64,000 bases of DNA from positions 5,686,001 through 5,750,000 of the forward strand of contig NZ_CP064689.1 in the NCBI RefSeq assembly GCF_023100945.1, in the 5' to 3' direction. Below, piece by piece: positions 27,329-36,313 of this stretch (its first letter is position 1; every line of letters begins with the position of its first letter). The position numbers were made by a program, and so were the translations under genes. Below the pieces are notes generated by a model, which made no database searches, was not told the origin of the DNA, and saw nothing but the letters and a program-made list of their open reading frames with translations. This stretch comes from Bradyrhizobium sp. 200. Lineage in GTDB: Bacteria; Pseudomonadota; Alphaproteobacteria; Rhizobiales; Xanthobacteraceae.

Positions 27329-27446
27329 GTCGTCCCTGCGAACGCAGGGACCCATAGCCACCGCTGCTCGCTTTTACGAAGACAATTAGCACCGTCGTTT
27401 TGCCGATAGGCCGCGGCGTATGGGTCCCTGCGTTCGCAGGGACGAC
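27329..27446. repeat. Palindromic intergenic repeat, family A copy 2
   Basis: GTCGTCCCTGCGAACG ... CCCATAGCC on the left and GGCGTATGGGTCCCTGC ... GGGACGAC on the right, with about 45 bases of loop. It lies between the SDR and the CoA ligase; the longest open frame of the ligase enters it from a false upstream start. Confidence 0.92.
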
Positions 27447-27539
27447 GCGCTGAAACATTGCAAATCCCATCCCGTATTGTCTTTGCTGCCGGATGAAGCC
27501 AAACTCCGCGCAACGAAAACAAGACTCTACGGGAGAGAC

Positions 27540-29117
27540 ATGTCCGCACAGCAACTGACGAACCTTGCCGACATGGTGCGCGACCGCGCCAATACGCGCG
27601 GCGAGGCGATTGCCTATGAATTCGAGGGACGCCAGACAAGTTTCGCCGAGTTCGACATCAGGACCAACCGCGTTGCGAACGCGCTGATTGCGATGGCGAT
27701 CAAACCGGGCGAGCGCATCGCCTATCTCGGCAAGAACAGCGACATCTATTTCGAGCTCTTGATGGGAGCGATGAAAGCTAATGTGGTGATGGCGCCGGTC
27801 AATTGGCGGCTCGCCGGCCCCGAGGTCGCGTTCATCGTCGCCGACTGCAAGGCGCCGGTGCTGTTCGTAGGCCCCGAGTTCATTACCCAGGTTTGCAACA
27901 TCAAGGCGCAATTGCCTGACGTGCGCCACGTGATCACCACCGAAGGCGGCGCACCGGAGTGGCAGGATTTTACGGCGTGGCGCGATGCCGCCAGCGGCGA
28001 CGACCCGAAGGTGCCGATCGGCCCGAAGGACATCGCGATCCAGCTCTATACCTCGGGCACCACGGGCAAGCCCAAGGGCGCGATGCTGTCGCATGCCAAC
28101 TTTCTCAATCTGGTGCACGCCGGCAGCGAGGCCGAGAAGCCGGAATGGAACAAGTGGACAGCGGATGACGTCTCGCTGGTGGCGATGCCGATCTTCCATA
28201 TCGGCGGCTCCGGCTGGGGCGTGATGGGACTCTATCACGGCGCCAAGGGCGTGATCGCGCGCGAGTTCGATCCGACCAGGATCTTGGATTTCTTCGAGCA
28301 GTCCGGCATCACCAAACTGTTCATGGTGCCGGCGGCGATGCAGTTCGTGGTGCGGCAGCCGCGGGCGCGGCAGGTCGATTTCTCGCGGCTGAAATACATG
28401 CTCTACGGCGCCTCGCCGATTCCCGCCGCGCTCTTGAAGGAGTGCATCGAGGTGTTCAAATGCGGCTTCGTGCAGCTCTACGGCATGACCGAGACGACAG
28501 GCACCATCGTTGCCCTTCCGCCCGAGGACCATGTCGAGGGTCTGGAGCGCATGCGCTCCGCCGGCAAGGCGCTGCCCGGTATCGAACTCGCGATCCTCGA
28601 TCCCGATGGCAACCGGTTGCCGCCGCGTCAGGTCGGCGAGATCGCCACCCGCTCCGGCTCCAACATGGCCGGCTACTGGAACCTGCCCGAGGCAACCGCC
28701 AGGACACTCGGCAGCGATGGCTGGCTGCGCACCGGCGATGCCGGCTACATGGACGAGGACGGCTACCTCTACATCCACGACCGCATCAAGGACATGATCA
28801 TCTCCGGCGGCGAGAACATCTATCCGGCCGAAGTCGAGAGCGCGATCTGCGATCATCCTGATGTGGCCGAAGCCGCCGTGATCGGCATCCCCGACGACAA
28901 ATGGGGCGAAGCGGTCAAGGCGATCGTGGTGATGAAGTCCGGCAAGCAGGCCACCGCGACCGACATCATCAATTTCACGCGCGAGCGCATCGCCGGATTC
29001 AAGACGCCGAAGTCGGTGGACTTTCTGGAGGCGTTGCCGCGCAATCCGTCGGGGAAGATTTTGCGGCGGAATCTGCGCGAACCGTATTGGGCAGGCAAGG
29101 ATCGTCGGGTGAATTGA
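27540..29117 (+). CDS. AMP-dependent acyl-CoA synthetase
   Basis: 525 residues from the ATG after GGGAGAG (27531-27537). The frame stays open back to 27420 through a repeat, which I reject. Motifs: LYTSGTTGKPKGAML, QLYGMTETTGT, TGDAGYMDEDGYLYIHDRIKDMIISGGENIYP, and NPSGKILRRNLRE. It resembles medium/long-chain or aromatic acyl-CoA ligases. Downstream of the dienoyl-CoA reductase-like SDR and converging on an acyl-CoA dehydrogenase. Paralogous to the ligase at 23861. Confidence 0.88.
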   Translation: MSAQQLTNLADMVRDRANTRGEAIAYEFEGRQTSFAEFDIRTNRVANALIAMAIKPGERIAYLGKNSDIYFELLMGAMKANVVMAPVNWRLAGPEVAFIVADCKAPVLFVGPEFITQVCNIKAQLPDVRHVITTEGGAPEWQDFTAWRDAASGDDPKVPIGPKDIAIQLYTSGTTGKPKGAMLSHANFLNLVHAGSEAEKPEWNKWTADDVSLVAMPIFHIGGSGWGVMGLYHGAKGVIAREFDPTRILDFFEQSGITKLFMVPAAMQFVVRQPRARQVDFSRLKYMLYGASPIPAALLKECIEVFKCGFVQLYGMTETTGTIVALPPEDHVEGLERMRSAGKALPGIELAILDPDGNRLPPRQVGEIATRSGSNMAGYWNLPEATARTLGSDGWLRTGDAGYMDEDGYLYIHDRIKDMIISGGENIYPAEVESAICDHPDVAEAAVIGIPDDKWGEAVKAIVVMKSGKQATATDIINFTRERIAGFKTPKSVDFLEALPRNPSGKILRRNLREPYWAGKDRRVN

Positions 29118-29136
29118 TCCGTCGTCTATCAACGTC

Positions 29137-29261
29137 GTCGTCCCTGCGAACGCAGGGACCCATACGCCGTGCCATCGGTTATGTGGGAAGTCTTAATTGC
29201 CTTCGTTCTCGTATCCAAACTACGCCCTGTGGCTATGGGTCCCTGCGTTCGCAGGGACGAC
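29137..29261. repeat. Palindromic intergenic repeat, family A copy 3
   Basis: GTCGTCCCTGCGAACG ... CCCATACGCCGTG on the left and CTATGGGTCCCTGC ... GGGACGAC on the right, with a non-conserved loop. It occupies nearly all of the convergent gap between the CoA synthetase and the acyl-CoA dehydrogenase. Confidence 0.92.
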
Positions 29262-29280
29262 GATGGAGTGGCGGATTCGT

Positions 29281-30555
29281 CTAATGCTTCCCTGCCCCCA
29301 TATATCCGAACAAAAATCCCGCCACTTTCCGCTTCTGTATCTCCTCGCTGCCTTCGGTGATGCGGTAGCGGCGGTGGTGGCGGTAGATGTGTTCGAACGG
29401 CTTGTGGCGCGAATAGCCCATGCCGCCGTGCACCTGCATGGCGCGGTCAGCGGCCTCGCAGCACAGGCGGTTTGCCCAGTAGTTGCACATCGACACCCGG
29501 TCGGAGAGCGTGTGCTCGACCTGCGCCTGCGTGAGCTGGTCCATCTCCCACGCGGTCTTGCGGATCAATAGCCGGAGCATCTCGGCCTGCGTGGCCAGTT
29601 CCACCAGCGGCCACTGGATCGCCTGGTTCTCGGCCAGCGCCTTGCCGAACGGCTTTCGCTCGCGCGCATACTTGACGCTTTCGTTGATGCAGTAGACTGC
29701 GGCGCCCAGCGAGCTCGCCGCCTGCCGAATCCGGTTCTCGTGCACGAAGCACTGCGCCAGCGACAGCCCGCGGCCGACTTCGCCGAACAGCGCGTCCTCG
29801 GGCACGAACACATCCGTGAAGCTGACGCGCGGATGATCGGTCGGCATGTTGAAGGTCCACATGTACTCCTCGACCTTGACGCCCGGGCTCCTGGCCGGCA
29901 CCAGCAGGCAGGTGATGCCGCGCGCATCGCCGTCATTGCCGGACGTGCGGGCAAACAGCGCGCAATGGGTCGCGACATGCATCCCTGTGGTCCACATCTT
30001 CTGGCCGTTGATGATCCAGCCCTTGACGTTATCGCGGGTCGCCGGCACCGCCCTGGTCTCCATATGGGTCGCATCGGAGCCGTGGTCGGGCTCAGTCAGA
30101 CCAAACGTAATGCGGTACTTTCCGGTGATCGAGCCGTCGATCATCGCCTTCTGATCGTCGGTGCCGTAGCGGTCGAGCATGGTGACGATCGGGAGGTTGC
30201 CGACGATCGAATGCTCGTTCTGCAAGTCATTGTGCAGGCCCAGGCCTTTCGACGCGAAATGTTCGCGGATCACCGCCATCCAGAGATTGGAACCGTCCTT
30301 GCCGCCATAGCGCTTCGGAATCGCGAAGCGCAGATGGCCAGCGGCGTCGGCGAGATTCTTGGCCTTGCGCAGCAGCGCTTCCCATTCGTGCCGCGGCAGA
30401 CCGCCGTTTTCGAAATCGGTGCGCGCCCATTCGCGGCGGTGGTCGAAGAAGCGGATGTTGTCGTCGGCCTCCTCCAGCGGCTTGATCTCGCGCGCGATGA
30501 AGCGGTCGAGTTCGTCGAGATAGGCGACAAGGTCGGCAGGCAGGTTGAAATCCAA
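29281..30555 (-). CDS. Acyl-CoA dehydrogenase
   Basis: 424 residues. The FAD/substrate motif FGLTEPDHGSDATHM, the central GWIINGQKMWTTG, and the C-terminal QVHGGMGYSRHKPFEHIYRHHRRYRITEGSEEIQ are standard for the family. The start is a TTG (DFNLPADLV follows) with GGGAGAG seven bases upstream, an unusual but well-supported start. The protein dehydrogenates an acyl-CoA, passing electrons to ETF. Divergent from a crotonase. It differs from the ACAD10/11-type enzyme at 41987 in its GSDATH motif. Confidence 0.9.
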   Translation of the reverse strand: MDFNLPADLVAYLDELDRFIAREIKPLEEADDNIRFFDHRREWARTDFENGGLPRHEWEALLRKAKNLADAAGHLRFAIPKRYGGKDGSNLWMAVIREHFASKGLGLHNDLQNEHSIVGNLPIVTMLDRYGTDDQKAMIDGSITGKYRITFGLTEPDHGSDATHMETRAVPATRDNVKGWIINGQKMWTTGMHVATHCALFARTSGNDGDARGITCLLVPARSPGVKVEEYMWTFNMPTDHPRVSFTDVFVPEDALFGEVGRGLSLAQCFVHENRIRQAASSLGAAVYCINESVKYARERKPFGKALAENQAIQWPLVELATQAEMLRLLIRKTAWEMDQLTQAQVEHTLSDRVSMCNYWANRLCCEAADRAMQVHGGMGYSRHKPFEHIYRHHRRYRITEGSEEIQKRKVAGFLFGYMGAGKH

Positions 30556-30779
30556 GGCGGTCTCTCCCGGAACGTCGTTTGTTTTGATTTGCGTTTAGGC
30601 GCTACGCGAGCGCTCCTGCTTGGATCGATTTAGGTTGGAAGACCATGCCCAAGTCAAGCAACGGAATGGACCTTGGCACGCGCAGGCGCGTTGCGTAATT
30701 GGATGGTATCGGACGCCGCGCCGGCGCTATGATCGCGGCCAGATATTCTTCGCCGCAGAAAATCCAGACGGGAGCAAAC

Positions 30780-31559
30780 ATGGATCTGAAATTCTCCAAG
30801 GTGACGCGCAAGGGACCGATCACGATCATCACGCTGTCGCGGCCCGAAGTGTACAATGCGTTGCATATCGATGCGCATTTCGAGCTCAACAAGGTGTTCG
30901 ACGATTTCTCGGCGGACCCTGCGCAATGGGTCGCGATCGTCACCGGCGCCGGCGACAAGGCGTTCTGCGCCGGCAACGACCTGAAATGGCAGGCCGCCGG
31001 CGGCAAACGCGGCTGGGACAAGGGCGGTTTTGCCGGCCTCACCTCGCGGTTCGACTGCGACAAGCCGATCATCGCCGCCGTCAATGGCGTCGCGATGGGC
31101 GGCGGTTTCGAGATCGCGCTGGCCTGCGACCTCATCATTGCGTCGGAGAATGCGACCTTCGCCCTGCCCGAACCGCGCGTCGGCCTCGCGGCATTGGCCG
31201 GCGGCGTGCACCGCCTGCCGCGGCAGATCGGGCTGAAACGCGCCATGGGCATGATCCTCACCGCCCGCCACGTCTCGGCCAAGGAAGGGCTCGAACTCGG
31301 CTTTGTGAACGAGGTGGTTCCAGCCGGCGAAGCACTGGCGGCGGCCGAGCGCTGGGCGGAAACGATTGCCAAGAATTCGCCGATGTCGATCCGCGCCTCG
31401 AAGCAGGCCATTCAGAGGGGACTTGAAGTCTCGCTGGAACAGGCGATCGCCGAGCAGCGCGAGTATCCGGCCGTGAAGGCGATGGCCGCCTCGCAGGATT
31501 ACATCGAAGGGCCGAAGGCGTTTGCGGAGAAGCGTCCGCCGAAATGGCTGGGGCGGTAG
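30780..31559 (+). CDS. Enoyl-CoA hydratase/isomerase family protein
   Basis: 259 residues from the ATG preceded by GGGAG. Crotonase motifs: AFCAGNDLKWQ, NGVAMGGGFEIALACD and PEPRVGLAALAGGVHRLPRQ. Glu at EIALACD and Glu at PEPRVG sit where the two catalytic glutamates of hydratases are expected, favouring hydratase activity. Divergent from the acyl-CoA dehydrogenase and converging on the DUF6285/APH unit. Confidence 0.87.
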   Translation: MDLKFSKVTRKGPITIITLSRPEVYNALHIDAHFELNKVFDDFSADPAQWVAIVTGAGDKAFCAGNDLKWQAAGGKRGWDKGGFAGLTSRFDCDKPIIAAVNGVAMGGGFEIALACDLIIASENATFALPEPRVGLAALAGGVHRLPRQIGLKRAMGMILTARHVSAKEGLELGFVNEVVPAGEALAAAERWAETIAKNSPMSIRASKQAIQRGLEVSLEQAIAEQREYPAVKAMAASQDYIEGPKAFAEKRPPKWLGR

Positions 31560-31575
31560 CAATTGACTCGCCATC

Positions 31576-31693
31576 GTCGTCCCTGCGAAAGCAGGGACCC
31601 ATACCGCGTGATCTCTCTTGGCGGTGCAGTGGCAGCGACCTTTCGTCATCACGAACGCCTGTGGTTATGGGTCCCTGCGTTCGCAGGGACGAC
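31576..31693. repeat. Palindromic intergenic repeat, family A copy 4
   Basis: GTCGTCCCTGCGAAAGC ... CCCATACCGCG on the left and GGTTATGGGTCCCTGC ... GGGACGAC on the right. One base in the inner left arm (AAAGC for AACGC) breaks the small inner palindrome. It fills the convergent gap between the crotonase and DUF6285. Confidence 0.92.
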
Positions 31694-31699
31694 GCAGAA

Positions 31700-32080
31700 C
31701 TAGCTATCCTTGCCCCCCAGCTCCCTCTTGTACGACGCGTAATTCGGCTGGTCGACGGCGAGCTTGTCCATCGTGGTCCGCCAGAGATGTTCTGCCAGCC
31801 CTGGCGTCTGCAGATCGACTTCGCCTCTGGCGATCTTCTCGCACAGCGCGCGATTCAACTCGATCAGCGAGCCATTCTCGCCGAGCAATTGCCTCAGCCG
31901 CTCGGACTCCGCAGCATCGCTCCCCTGCTCCAGCGTCAATTGCCGTGTGACGAGGTCCAGCGCGTTGATGCCGACGCGGAGCTTGAAGGCGTTGTGGCCC
32001 TTGATGACGGGCGCGATCTCGTTGCGGAGGAAATCCGCAACCGCCTTGATCAGTTCGGTGGGTGTCGGTTCGTCCTGCAT
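31700..32080 (-). CDS. DUF6285 protein, probable partner of the APH kinase (LvaB-like)
   Basis: 126 residues, mostly helical and charged, recognised as DUF6285 from the opening PTPTELIKAVADFLRNEIAP and the end PNYASYKRELG. It begins one base after the stop of the APH-type kinase gene, so they are almost certainly translated together. In the Pseudomonas putida lva operon a small protein (LvaB) is needed with the kinase LvaA to phosphorylate 4-hydroxyacyl-CoA. Equating this gene with LvaB rests on size, neighbour and order, and is inference. Confidence 0.75.
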   Translation of the reverse strand: MQDEPTPTELIKAVADFLRNEIAPVIKGHNAFKLRVGINALDLVTRQLTLEQGSDAAESERLRQLLGENGSLIELNRALCEKIARGEVDLQTPGLAEHLWRTTMDKLAVDQPNYASYKRELGGKDS

Positions 32081-32081
32081 G

Positions 32082-33068
32082 TTATTTCCCCCGCGGGGCT
32101 AGCAGCCGTAGCAAATCAATTTCCGTCTCCGACGAACGCCGGCCGATCATGGCGCGCTCCATCGAATGATCAGGGCCGGTACGAAATCGCTGCATCATGC
32201 CGCAGCACATGATGCCCCAGCGCAGCGTGCCCATCACCTCCCAGAACATCACGCGATCGGGGTCGGCCTTGCGGCCGGCCTCCTCATAACCGGCGAACAA
32301 TTCCTCACGGGAACCAAAGCCGCCGACCGGCTTGTCGATCTCGCCGAAGCGCCACGAGTTGACGCAGATCCAGCCGAGATCTTCCATGGGATCGCCGAAA
32401 TGTGCGAGCTCCCAGTCCAGCACCGCGCGCACGCCGTCGGGACCGATGATGAGGTTGCCGTGGCGGAAATCGCCATGCACCAGCGTCACCTCATTCGACG
32501 GCCCGGGATCGCGCTCGCGCAGCCAGCGCAGCGCCAGCTCGAACACCGGACGCGGCCAGCCAAAGCTGCGGTATTCCCGTTCGAGGTCGGCGATCTCTTT
32601 CGTCGCGCTCATCTCCCGCAGTTTCGGCAGCCTCAAAGCCGGCAAGCCGTGAATGCCGGCGATCACCCGGCCAAGCTGCCGTGCCAGAAGCGGCCGCGCC
32701 TTGGCGAACTGGTCATCGCGAAGAATCTTGCGCGCGATGGTCTCGCCCTCGATCCGCTGCATGATGAAGCCGGTGCCGAGTTCGTCCTCCGGCTTCAGCA
32801 CATGCATCACCCGCGGCGACGGCAGGCCGGCGTCATGCGCAAGCTGCATCAGCGTCGCCTCGGCATCGAGCCCGGCGGCCCGTCCCGGCGACGCGCCATA
32901 GCCCGGCGGCGCACGGCGCAGAATGGCGCCGGTGTTTCCGCCCGGATGCACGATATCGAACGTCCAGGTCTCCTGGCTGGCGCCGCCGGAGAGCTTGGCG
33001 GCTCCAGTCACGCCGGTCGCTCCCGGATACCAGGAGGCGACGCAGCGTCCGAGTTGGTCGTCGATCAT
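32082..33068 (-). CDS. APH-family phosphotransferase (ACAD11/LvaA-like kinase)
   Basis: 328 residues with a protein-kinase-like fold. The glycine-rich loop is SGGASQETW (27-35), the catalytic D200 and N205 are in LVHGDFRHGN, and the metal Asp218 is in VLDWELAHFGDP. It is not a resistance enzyme by context: it sits in an acyl-CoA block, overlaps the crotonase gene by ATGA, and is followed by DUF6285. It resembles the kinase part of human ACAD10/ACAD11 and LvaA, which phosphorylate the 4-hydroxyl of 4-hydroxyacyl-CoA. The substrate remains to be shown. Confidence 0.8.
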   Translation of the reverse strand: MIDDQLGRCVASWYPGATGVTGAAKLSGGASQETWTFDIVHPGGNTGAILRRAPPGYGASPGRAAGLDAEATLMQLAHDAGLPSPRVMHVLKPEDELGTGFIMQRIEGETIARKILRDDQFAKARPLLARQLGRVIAGIHGLPALRLPKLREMSATKEIADLEREYRSFGWPRPVFELALRWLRERDPGPSNEVTLVHGDFRHGNLIIGPDGVRAVLDWELAHFGDPMEDLGWICVNSWRFGEIDKPVGGFGSREELFAGYEEAGRKADPDRVMFWEVMGTLRWGIMCCGMMQRFRTGPDHSMERAMIGRRSSETEIDLLRLLAPRGK

Positions 33069-33856
33069 TTGCCCTTGAACTTGGCGGGGCGCTTTTCGAG
33101 GAATGCGGTGACGCCTTCCTTGAAGTCCTCTGCCGCGCCCGCGATGCGCTGCGACTCGTATTCGAGGTTAAGCTGTTCCTCGAAGGAATTCTCCGGGCTG
33201 TCCCAATAGAGCTTTCGGATCAGCGAGAGCGCGATCGTCGGCCCGTTCGCCAGTTCGTGCGCGAGCTTCATAGCCTCTTCCATCAAGACAGCATCGTCAT
33301 AGACGCGGTTGACGAGGCCCCACTCCAGCGCCTTCTCCGCCGGTAGCCGTTCGCCCATCAAGGACAGTTCGACCGAGCGCGCCTTGCCGATCATGCGCGG
33401 CAACAGCCAGGTCGAGCCGCAATCCGGCACCAGGCCGATGCGGCGGAACGCCTGTAGAAAATAAGACGAGCGCGCGCACACGATCATGTCGCCCATCAAT
33501 GCAAAACTCATCCCGGCGCCGGCGGCGGGGCCGTTGACCGCCGACACGATCGGGCAATGCAGCCGGCGCAGCCGCCGCAGGAACGGATGAAAGCCGATTT
33601 CCAGCGATTGCCCGGCATTGCTCTTGCCGGCTTTCGGGTTGTTGCGGCCCTGCAGATTGGCGCCGGTGCAGAACGCGCGTCCGGCGCCGGTCAGCACGAG
33701 GCAGCGCACCTCATCCCGCTTCTCCTCGATCGCGTCGAGCGCCTCGCCGAGACCGCCCAGCATGTCCATGGAGACCGCGTTCATGACCTCCTGATGGTCG
33801 AGCTTGAGAATGGCGACCGGGCCATCGAAATCGAGCGTGACGTGCTTGAACTGCAT
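33065..33856 (-). CDS. Enoyl-CoA hydratase/isomerase (PaaG-like)
   Basis: 263 residues. AFCTGANLQGRNN and NGPAAGAGMSFALMGD form the oxyanion hole, and FRRIGLVPDCGSTWLLPR is the Asp-containing motif typical of PaaG-like isomerases. First gene of the operon crotonase, APH kinase, DUF6285. Its TGA overlaps the kinase ATG. Divergent from an SDR. It could hydrate or isomerise the enoyl-CoA released after phosphate elimination in a 4-hydroxyacid route. Confidence 0.87.
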   Translation of the reverse strand: MQFKHVTLDFDGPVAILKLDHQEVMNAVSMDMLGGLGEALDAIEEKRDEVRCLVLTGAGRAFCTGANLQGRNNPKAGKSNAGQSLEIGFHPFLRRLRRLHCPIVSAVNGPAAGAGMSFALMGDMIVCARSSYFLQAFRRIGLVPDCGSTWLLPRMIGKARSVELSLMGERLPAEKALEWGLVNRVYDDAVLMEEAMKLAHELANGPTIALSLIRKLYWDSPENSFEEQLNLEYESQRIAGAAEDFKEGVTAFLEKRPAKFKGK

Positions 33857-34025
33857 TGCTTCCTCATGACTTGTGTTTACGCGCTATTTCGCTGCGCGGA
33901 AGAGAGGTGAAAAGATCTCGGCCCATATTTGATTTTCCGGGCGCGCTTGTCCATGCTTGCCGCAGAACATCTGCCCGCCACTGGGCGCACGACTTAACGC
34001 GTGCCAAACGAAATGGAAACATCCA

Positions 34026-34805
34026 ATGAGCATCTTCGATCTCACCGGCCGCACAGCCGTCATCACCGGGGGTAATGGCGGCATCGGGCTTGGCATCGCG
34101 CAGGCGCTGAACGCGCAAGGCTGCAACGTGTCGATCTGGGGCCGCAACGCGGAGAAGAACACCAGCGCGGCAGCAACCATGTCGGCTGGTCCCGGCAAGG
34201 TGCATACCCAGGTCTGCGACGTTTCTGATCCCGCCTCCGTCAAGGCGGCAATGAAGGCGACGCTCGACACGTTCGGACGGGTCGACGGCTGCTTTGCCAA
34301 TGCCGGCATCGGCGGCGGCGGACGGCGCGCCTTCATCGACCGCACCGAGGAGGAATGGCGGCGCATGTTCGCGACCAATCTCGACGGCGTCTTCCACGTG
34401 TTTCAGGTCGCCGCGCGCCACATGACCGAGCGCGCCGAGGCCGGTGACAAATTCGGCCGGCTGGTCGCAAGCTCGAGCCTGGCGTCGCTGTTCGGCACCG
34501 CGCGCAACGAGCACTATGCCGGCACCAAAGCGGCACTGAACGCGCTGTGCCGTGCGCTCGCGGTCGAGCTGGCGCGCCACGGCGTCACCGCGAACGCGAT
34601 CCTGCCCGGCTGGATCAAGAGCGACATGACCGCCGGCATCATGGCCAACGAAAAGTTCGTCGCCAACGTGATGCCGCGCATCCCGGTACGCCGCTTCGGC
34701 GAGCCCACGGATTTCGGCGGCATCGCGGTGTACATCATGAGCAAGGCATCGTCGTATCATACGGCGGACTGTTTTGTGATCGATGGCGGGTATACGGCGT
34801 TTTGA
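34026..34805 (+). CDS. SDR family oxidoreductase
   Basis: 259 residues from the ATG at 34026 (MSIFDLTGR); the upstream open frame is not supported by a ribosome site. TGGNGGIGLGIA is the cofactor loop, ANAGIGG the structural Asn motif, and SSLASLFGTARNEHYAGTKAAL the catalytic Ser-Tyr-Lys. The substrate is unknown. It diverges from the crotonase/kinase/DUF6285 operon, as an SDR accompanies the kinase in the lva system (LvaD), so keto-to-hydroxyacyl-CoA reduction is a possible role. Confidence 0.82.
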   Translation: MSIFDLTGRTAVITGGNGGIGLGIAQALNAQGCNVSIWGRNAEKNTSAAATMSAGPGKVHTQVCDVSDPASVKAAMKATLDTFGRVDGCFANAGIGGGGRRAFIDRTEEEWRRMFATNLDGVFHVFQVAARHMTERAEAGDKFGRLVASSSLASLFGTARNEHYAGTKAALNALCRALAVELARHGVTANAILPGWIKSDMTAGIMANEKFVANVMPRIPVRRFGEPTDFGGIAVYIMSKASSYHTADCFVIDGGYTAF

Positions 34806-34859
34806 GAGTGGGTGAGAACTGTAGCCCGGATTCCAGGGGCACCGGCACCGTTCTCTCAG

Positions 34860-34937
34860 CGTCATTGCGAGCGCAGCGAAGCAATCCATAGTGCGGTATG
34901 CGGACAGATGGATTGCTTCGCTGCGCTCGCAATGACG
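34860..34937. repeat. Palindromic intergenic repeat, family B copy 3
   Basis: CGTCATTGCGAGCGCAGCG ... CAATCCATAG and GATGGATTGCTTCG ... CTCGCAATGACG. Part of a 317-base convergent gap (34806-35122) that also holds a half-copy of family G near 34820 and a family H element. I see no gene in this gap. Confidence 0.9.
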
Positions 34938-35005
34938 GGGATATAGTTTCGGGTTGATTTGTCGCAGACTGCAGCATGAGGCGCAAAGCAAATCAGTCCG
35001 CAGCC

Positions 35006-35107
35006 CGTAGGGTGGGCAAAGGCGCGGCAGCGCCTTTCCCACCATCTGGAAATGCGATCGGTGATAGATGGTGGGCACGGCGCTGACGCGCCTTTGCCCA
35101 CCCTACG
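35006..35107. repeat. Palindromic intergenic repeat, family H
   Basis: CGTAGGGTGGGCAAAGGCGC on the left and GCGCCTTTGCCCACCCTACG on the right, with an inner pair TTTCCCACCATCTG and AGATGGTGGGCA. The outer arms are perfect inverse copies for 18 or more bases. It begins about 16 bases before the htpX stop side of the convergent gap. Confidence 0.9.
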
Positions 35108-35122
35108 CGACTTCGCTTCAGC

Positions 35123-36064
35123 TTATCCCCACGGCCCGCGCGAGGTCGAGGTCCGGCCCCACGGGCTGCGGCGCGGGTAGTTGCCGCGGGCGTTGACGGA
35201 GAGCGTGCCGCCCTGCGCGCCCATTTCCGCAGCGAGCTGCTGCAGCGCCGCGATGCGGTTCTCGGTCGAGGGGTGCGTCGTAAACAGATTGTCCATGCCG
35301 TGACCCGACAACGGATTGATGATGAACATGTGCGCCGTCGCCGGATTGCGCTCGGCTTCCGGGTTCGGGACCTGATGCGCCGCGTTCGCGATCTTGCCGA
35401 GCGCCGACGCGAGCCATATCGGCTGGCCGCAGATCCGCGCGCCGAGATCGTCGGCCGCGTATTCGCGGGTACGGCTGATCGCCATCTGCACCAGCATGGC
35501 GCCGAGCGGCGCCAGGATCATCATGGCGATCGAGCCGATGATGCCGGGGCCGTGGTTGTTGTCGCGGTTGCCGCCGAAGAACATGCCGAACTGCGCCAGC
35601 ATCGAGATCGCACCGGCGATGGTGGCCGTGATCGTCATCAGCAGCGTATCGTGGTTTTTGATGTGTGCGAGCTCATGCGCGATCACGCCGGCGAGTTCCT
35701 CGCGGCTGAGCGACTGCATCAGGCCCGTGGTGACGGCGACCGCCGCGTTCTGCGGATTGCGGCCAGTGGCGAACGCATTGGGCTGCGCCTCCTCCATCAC
35801 GAACACGCGCGGCATCGGCAGGCCGGCGCGGCCGGCAAGCTCGGCCACGAGATGAACGAGGTCGGGCGCGCTGTTCCGGTCGACCTCATGGGCGCCGTAC
35901 ATCGACAGCACCATGCGGTCCGAATTCCAGTAGGCGAACAGATTGGTCGCAGCGGCGATCACGAGCGCGATCAGGGCGCCGCCGGCGCCGCCGATCAGAT
36001 AGCCGACGCCCATGAAGAGGCCGGTGAGACCGGCCAACAGAATGGCAGTCTTCATATAGCTCAT
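35123..36064 (-). CDS. htpX: Membrane zinc metalloprotease HtpX
   Basis: 313 residues starting at MSYMKTA after GGGAGA. Two N-terminal membrane segments (about 5-22 and 28-45), the zinc motif H130-E131-x-x-H134 in [14 protein letters not shown], two further membrane segments (about 145-163 and 176-195), and third ligand E201 in [14 protein letters not shown]. HtpX degrades damaged inner-membrane proteins and is usually stress-induced. The C-terminal end is Arg/Ser-rich ([15 protein letters not shown]). A 13-residue extension upstream of the chosen start is open but unlikely. Confidence 0.95.
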   Translation of the reverse strand: MSYMKTAILLAGLTGLFMGVGYLIGGAGGALIALVIAAATNLFAYWNSDRMVLSMYGAHEVDRNSAPDLVHLVAELAGRAGLPMPRVFVMEEAQPNAFATGRNPQNAAVAVTTGLMQSLSREELAGVIAHELAHIKNHDTLLMTITATIAGAISMLAQFGMFFGGNRDNNHGPGIIGSIAMMILAPLGAMLVQMAISRTREYAADDLGARICGQPIWLASALGKIANAAHQVPNPEAERNPATAHMFIINPLSGHGMDNLFTTHPSTENRIAALQQLAAEMGAQGGTLSVNARGNYPRRSPWGRTSTSRGPWG

Positions 36065-36235
36065 TGTCGTCTCCCTGCCGCCTGCGGAAGCCGTGGCTGG
36101 CATCCCAGACGTAAGAATTCCCCCAGCGACGCTTCAAGATGCCGGGGTGCGTCGAGGCGCCGCGTTTGCCCGGGAACCAACGCGCGAGACGGATTAACGA
36201 TCCGTAATCTGCGGGAGTTGGCGAGACGGAATTGC

Positions 36236-36290
36236 AAGGCGGCCCGACTTGCGTGCCGCGCGAACATTTCGCGGCAACAAGTCCCGGCCG
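36236..36290. other. Long GC-rich stem-loop downstream of the exported amidase
   Basis: The 55 bases pair in three blocks: GGCGGCC with GGCCGCC, GACTTG with CAAGTC, TGCCGCG with CGCGGCA, leaving a loop CGAACATTT and two small internal loops. It lies 24 bases after the amidase stop on the minus strand and ahead of htpX. No T-run follows on either strand, so it is either a Rho-dependent end, an mRNA-stabilising hairpin or a processing site. Confidence 0.7.
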
Positions 36291-36313
36291 CCTCCATTGC
36301 CGAAAAGGTTTAA

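Noticed and set aside
26403..29132. Open frame of 909 codons on the minus strand opposite the SDR and CoA synthetase
   Set aside because: It runs antisense to two well-recognised genes, spans a palindromic repeat, has a His/Arg/Gly-rich composition typical of shadow frames in GC-rich DNA and matches no family.
31700..33068. Aminoglycoside resistance determinant (APH fold)
   Set aside because: The kinase is embedded in an acyl-CoA operon with DUF6285 and a crotonase; the fold alone does not indicate antibiotic phosphorylation.
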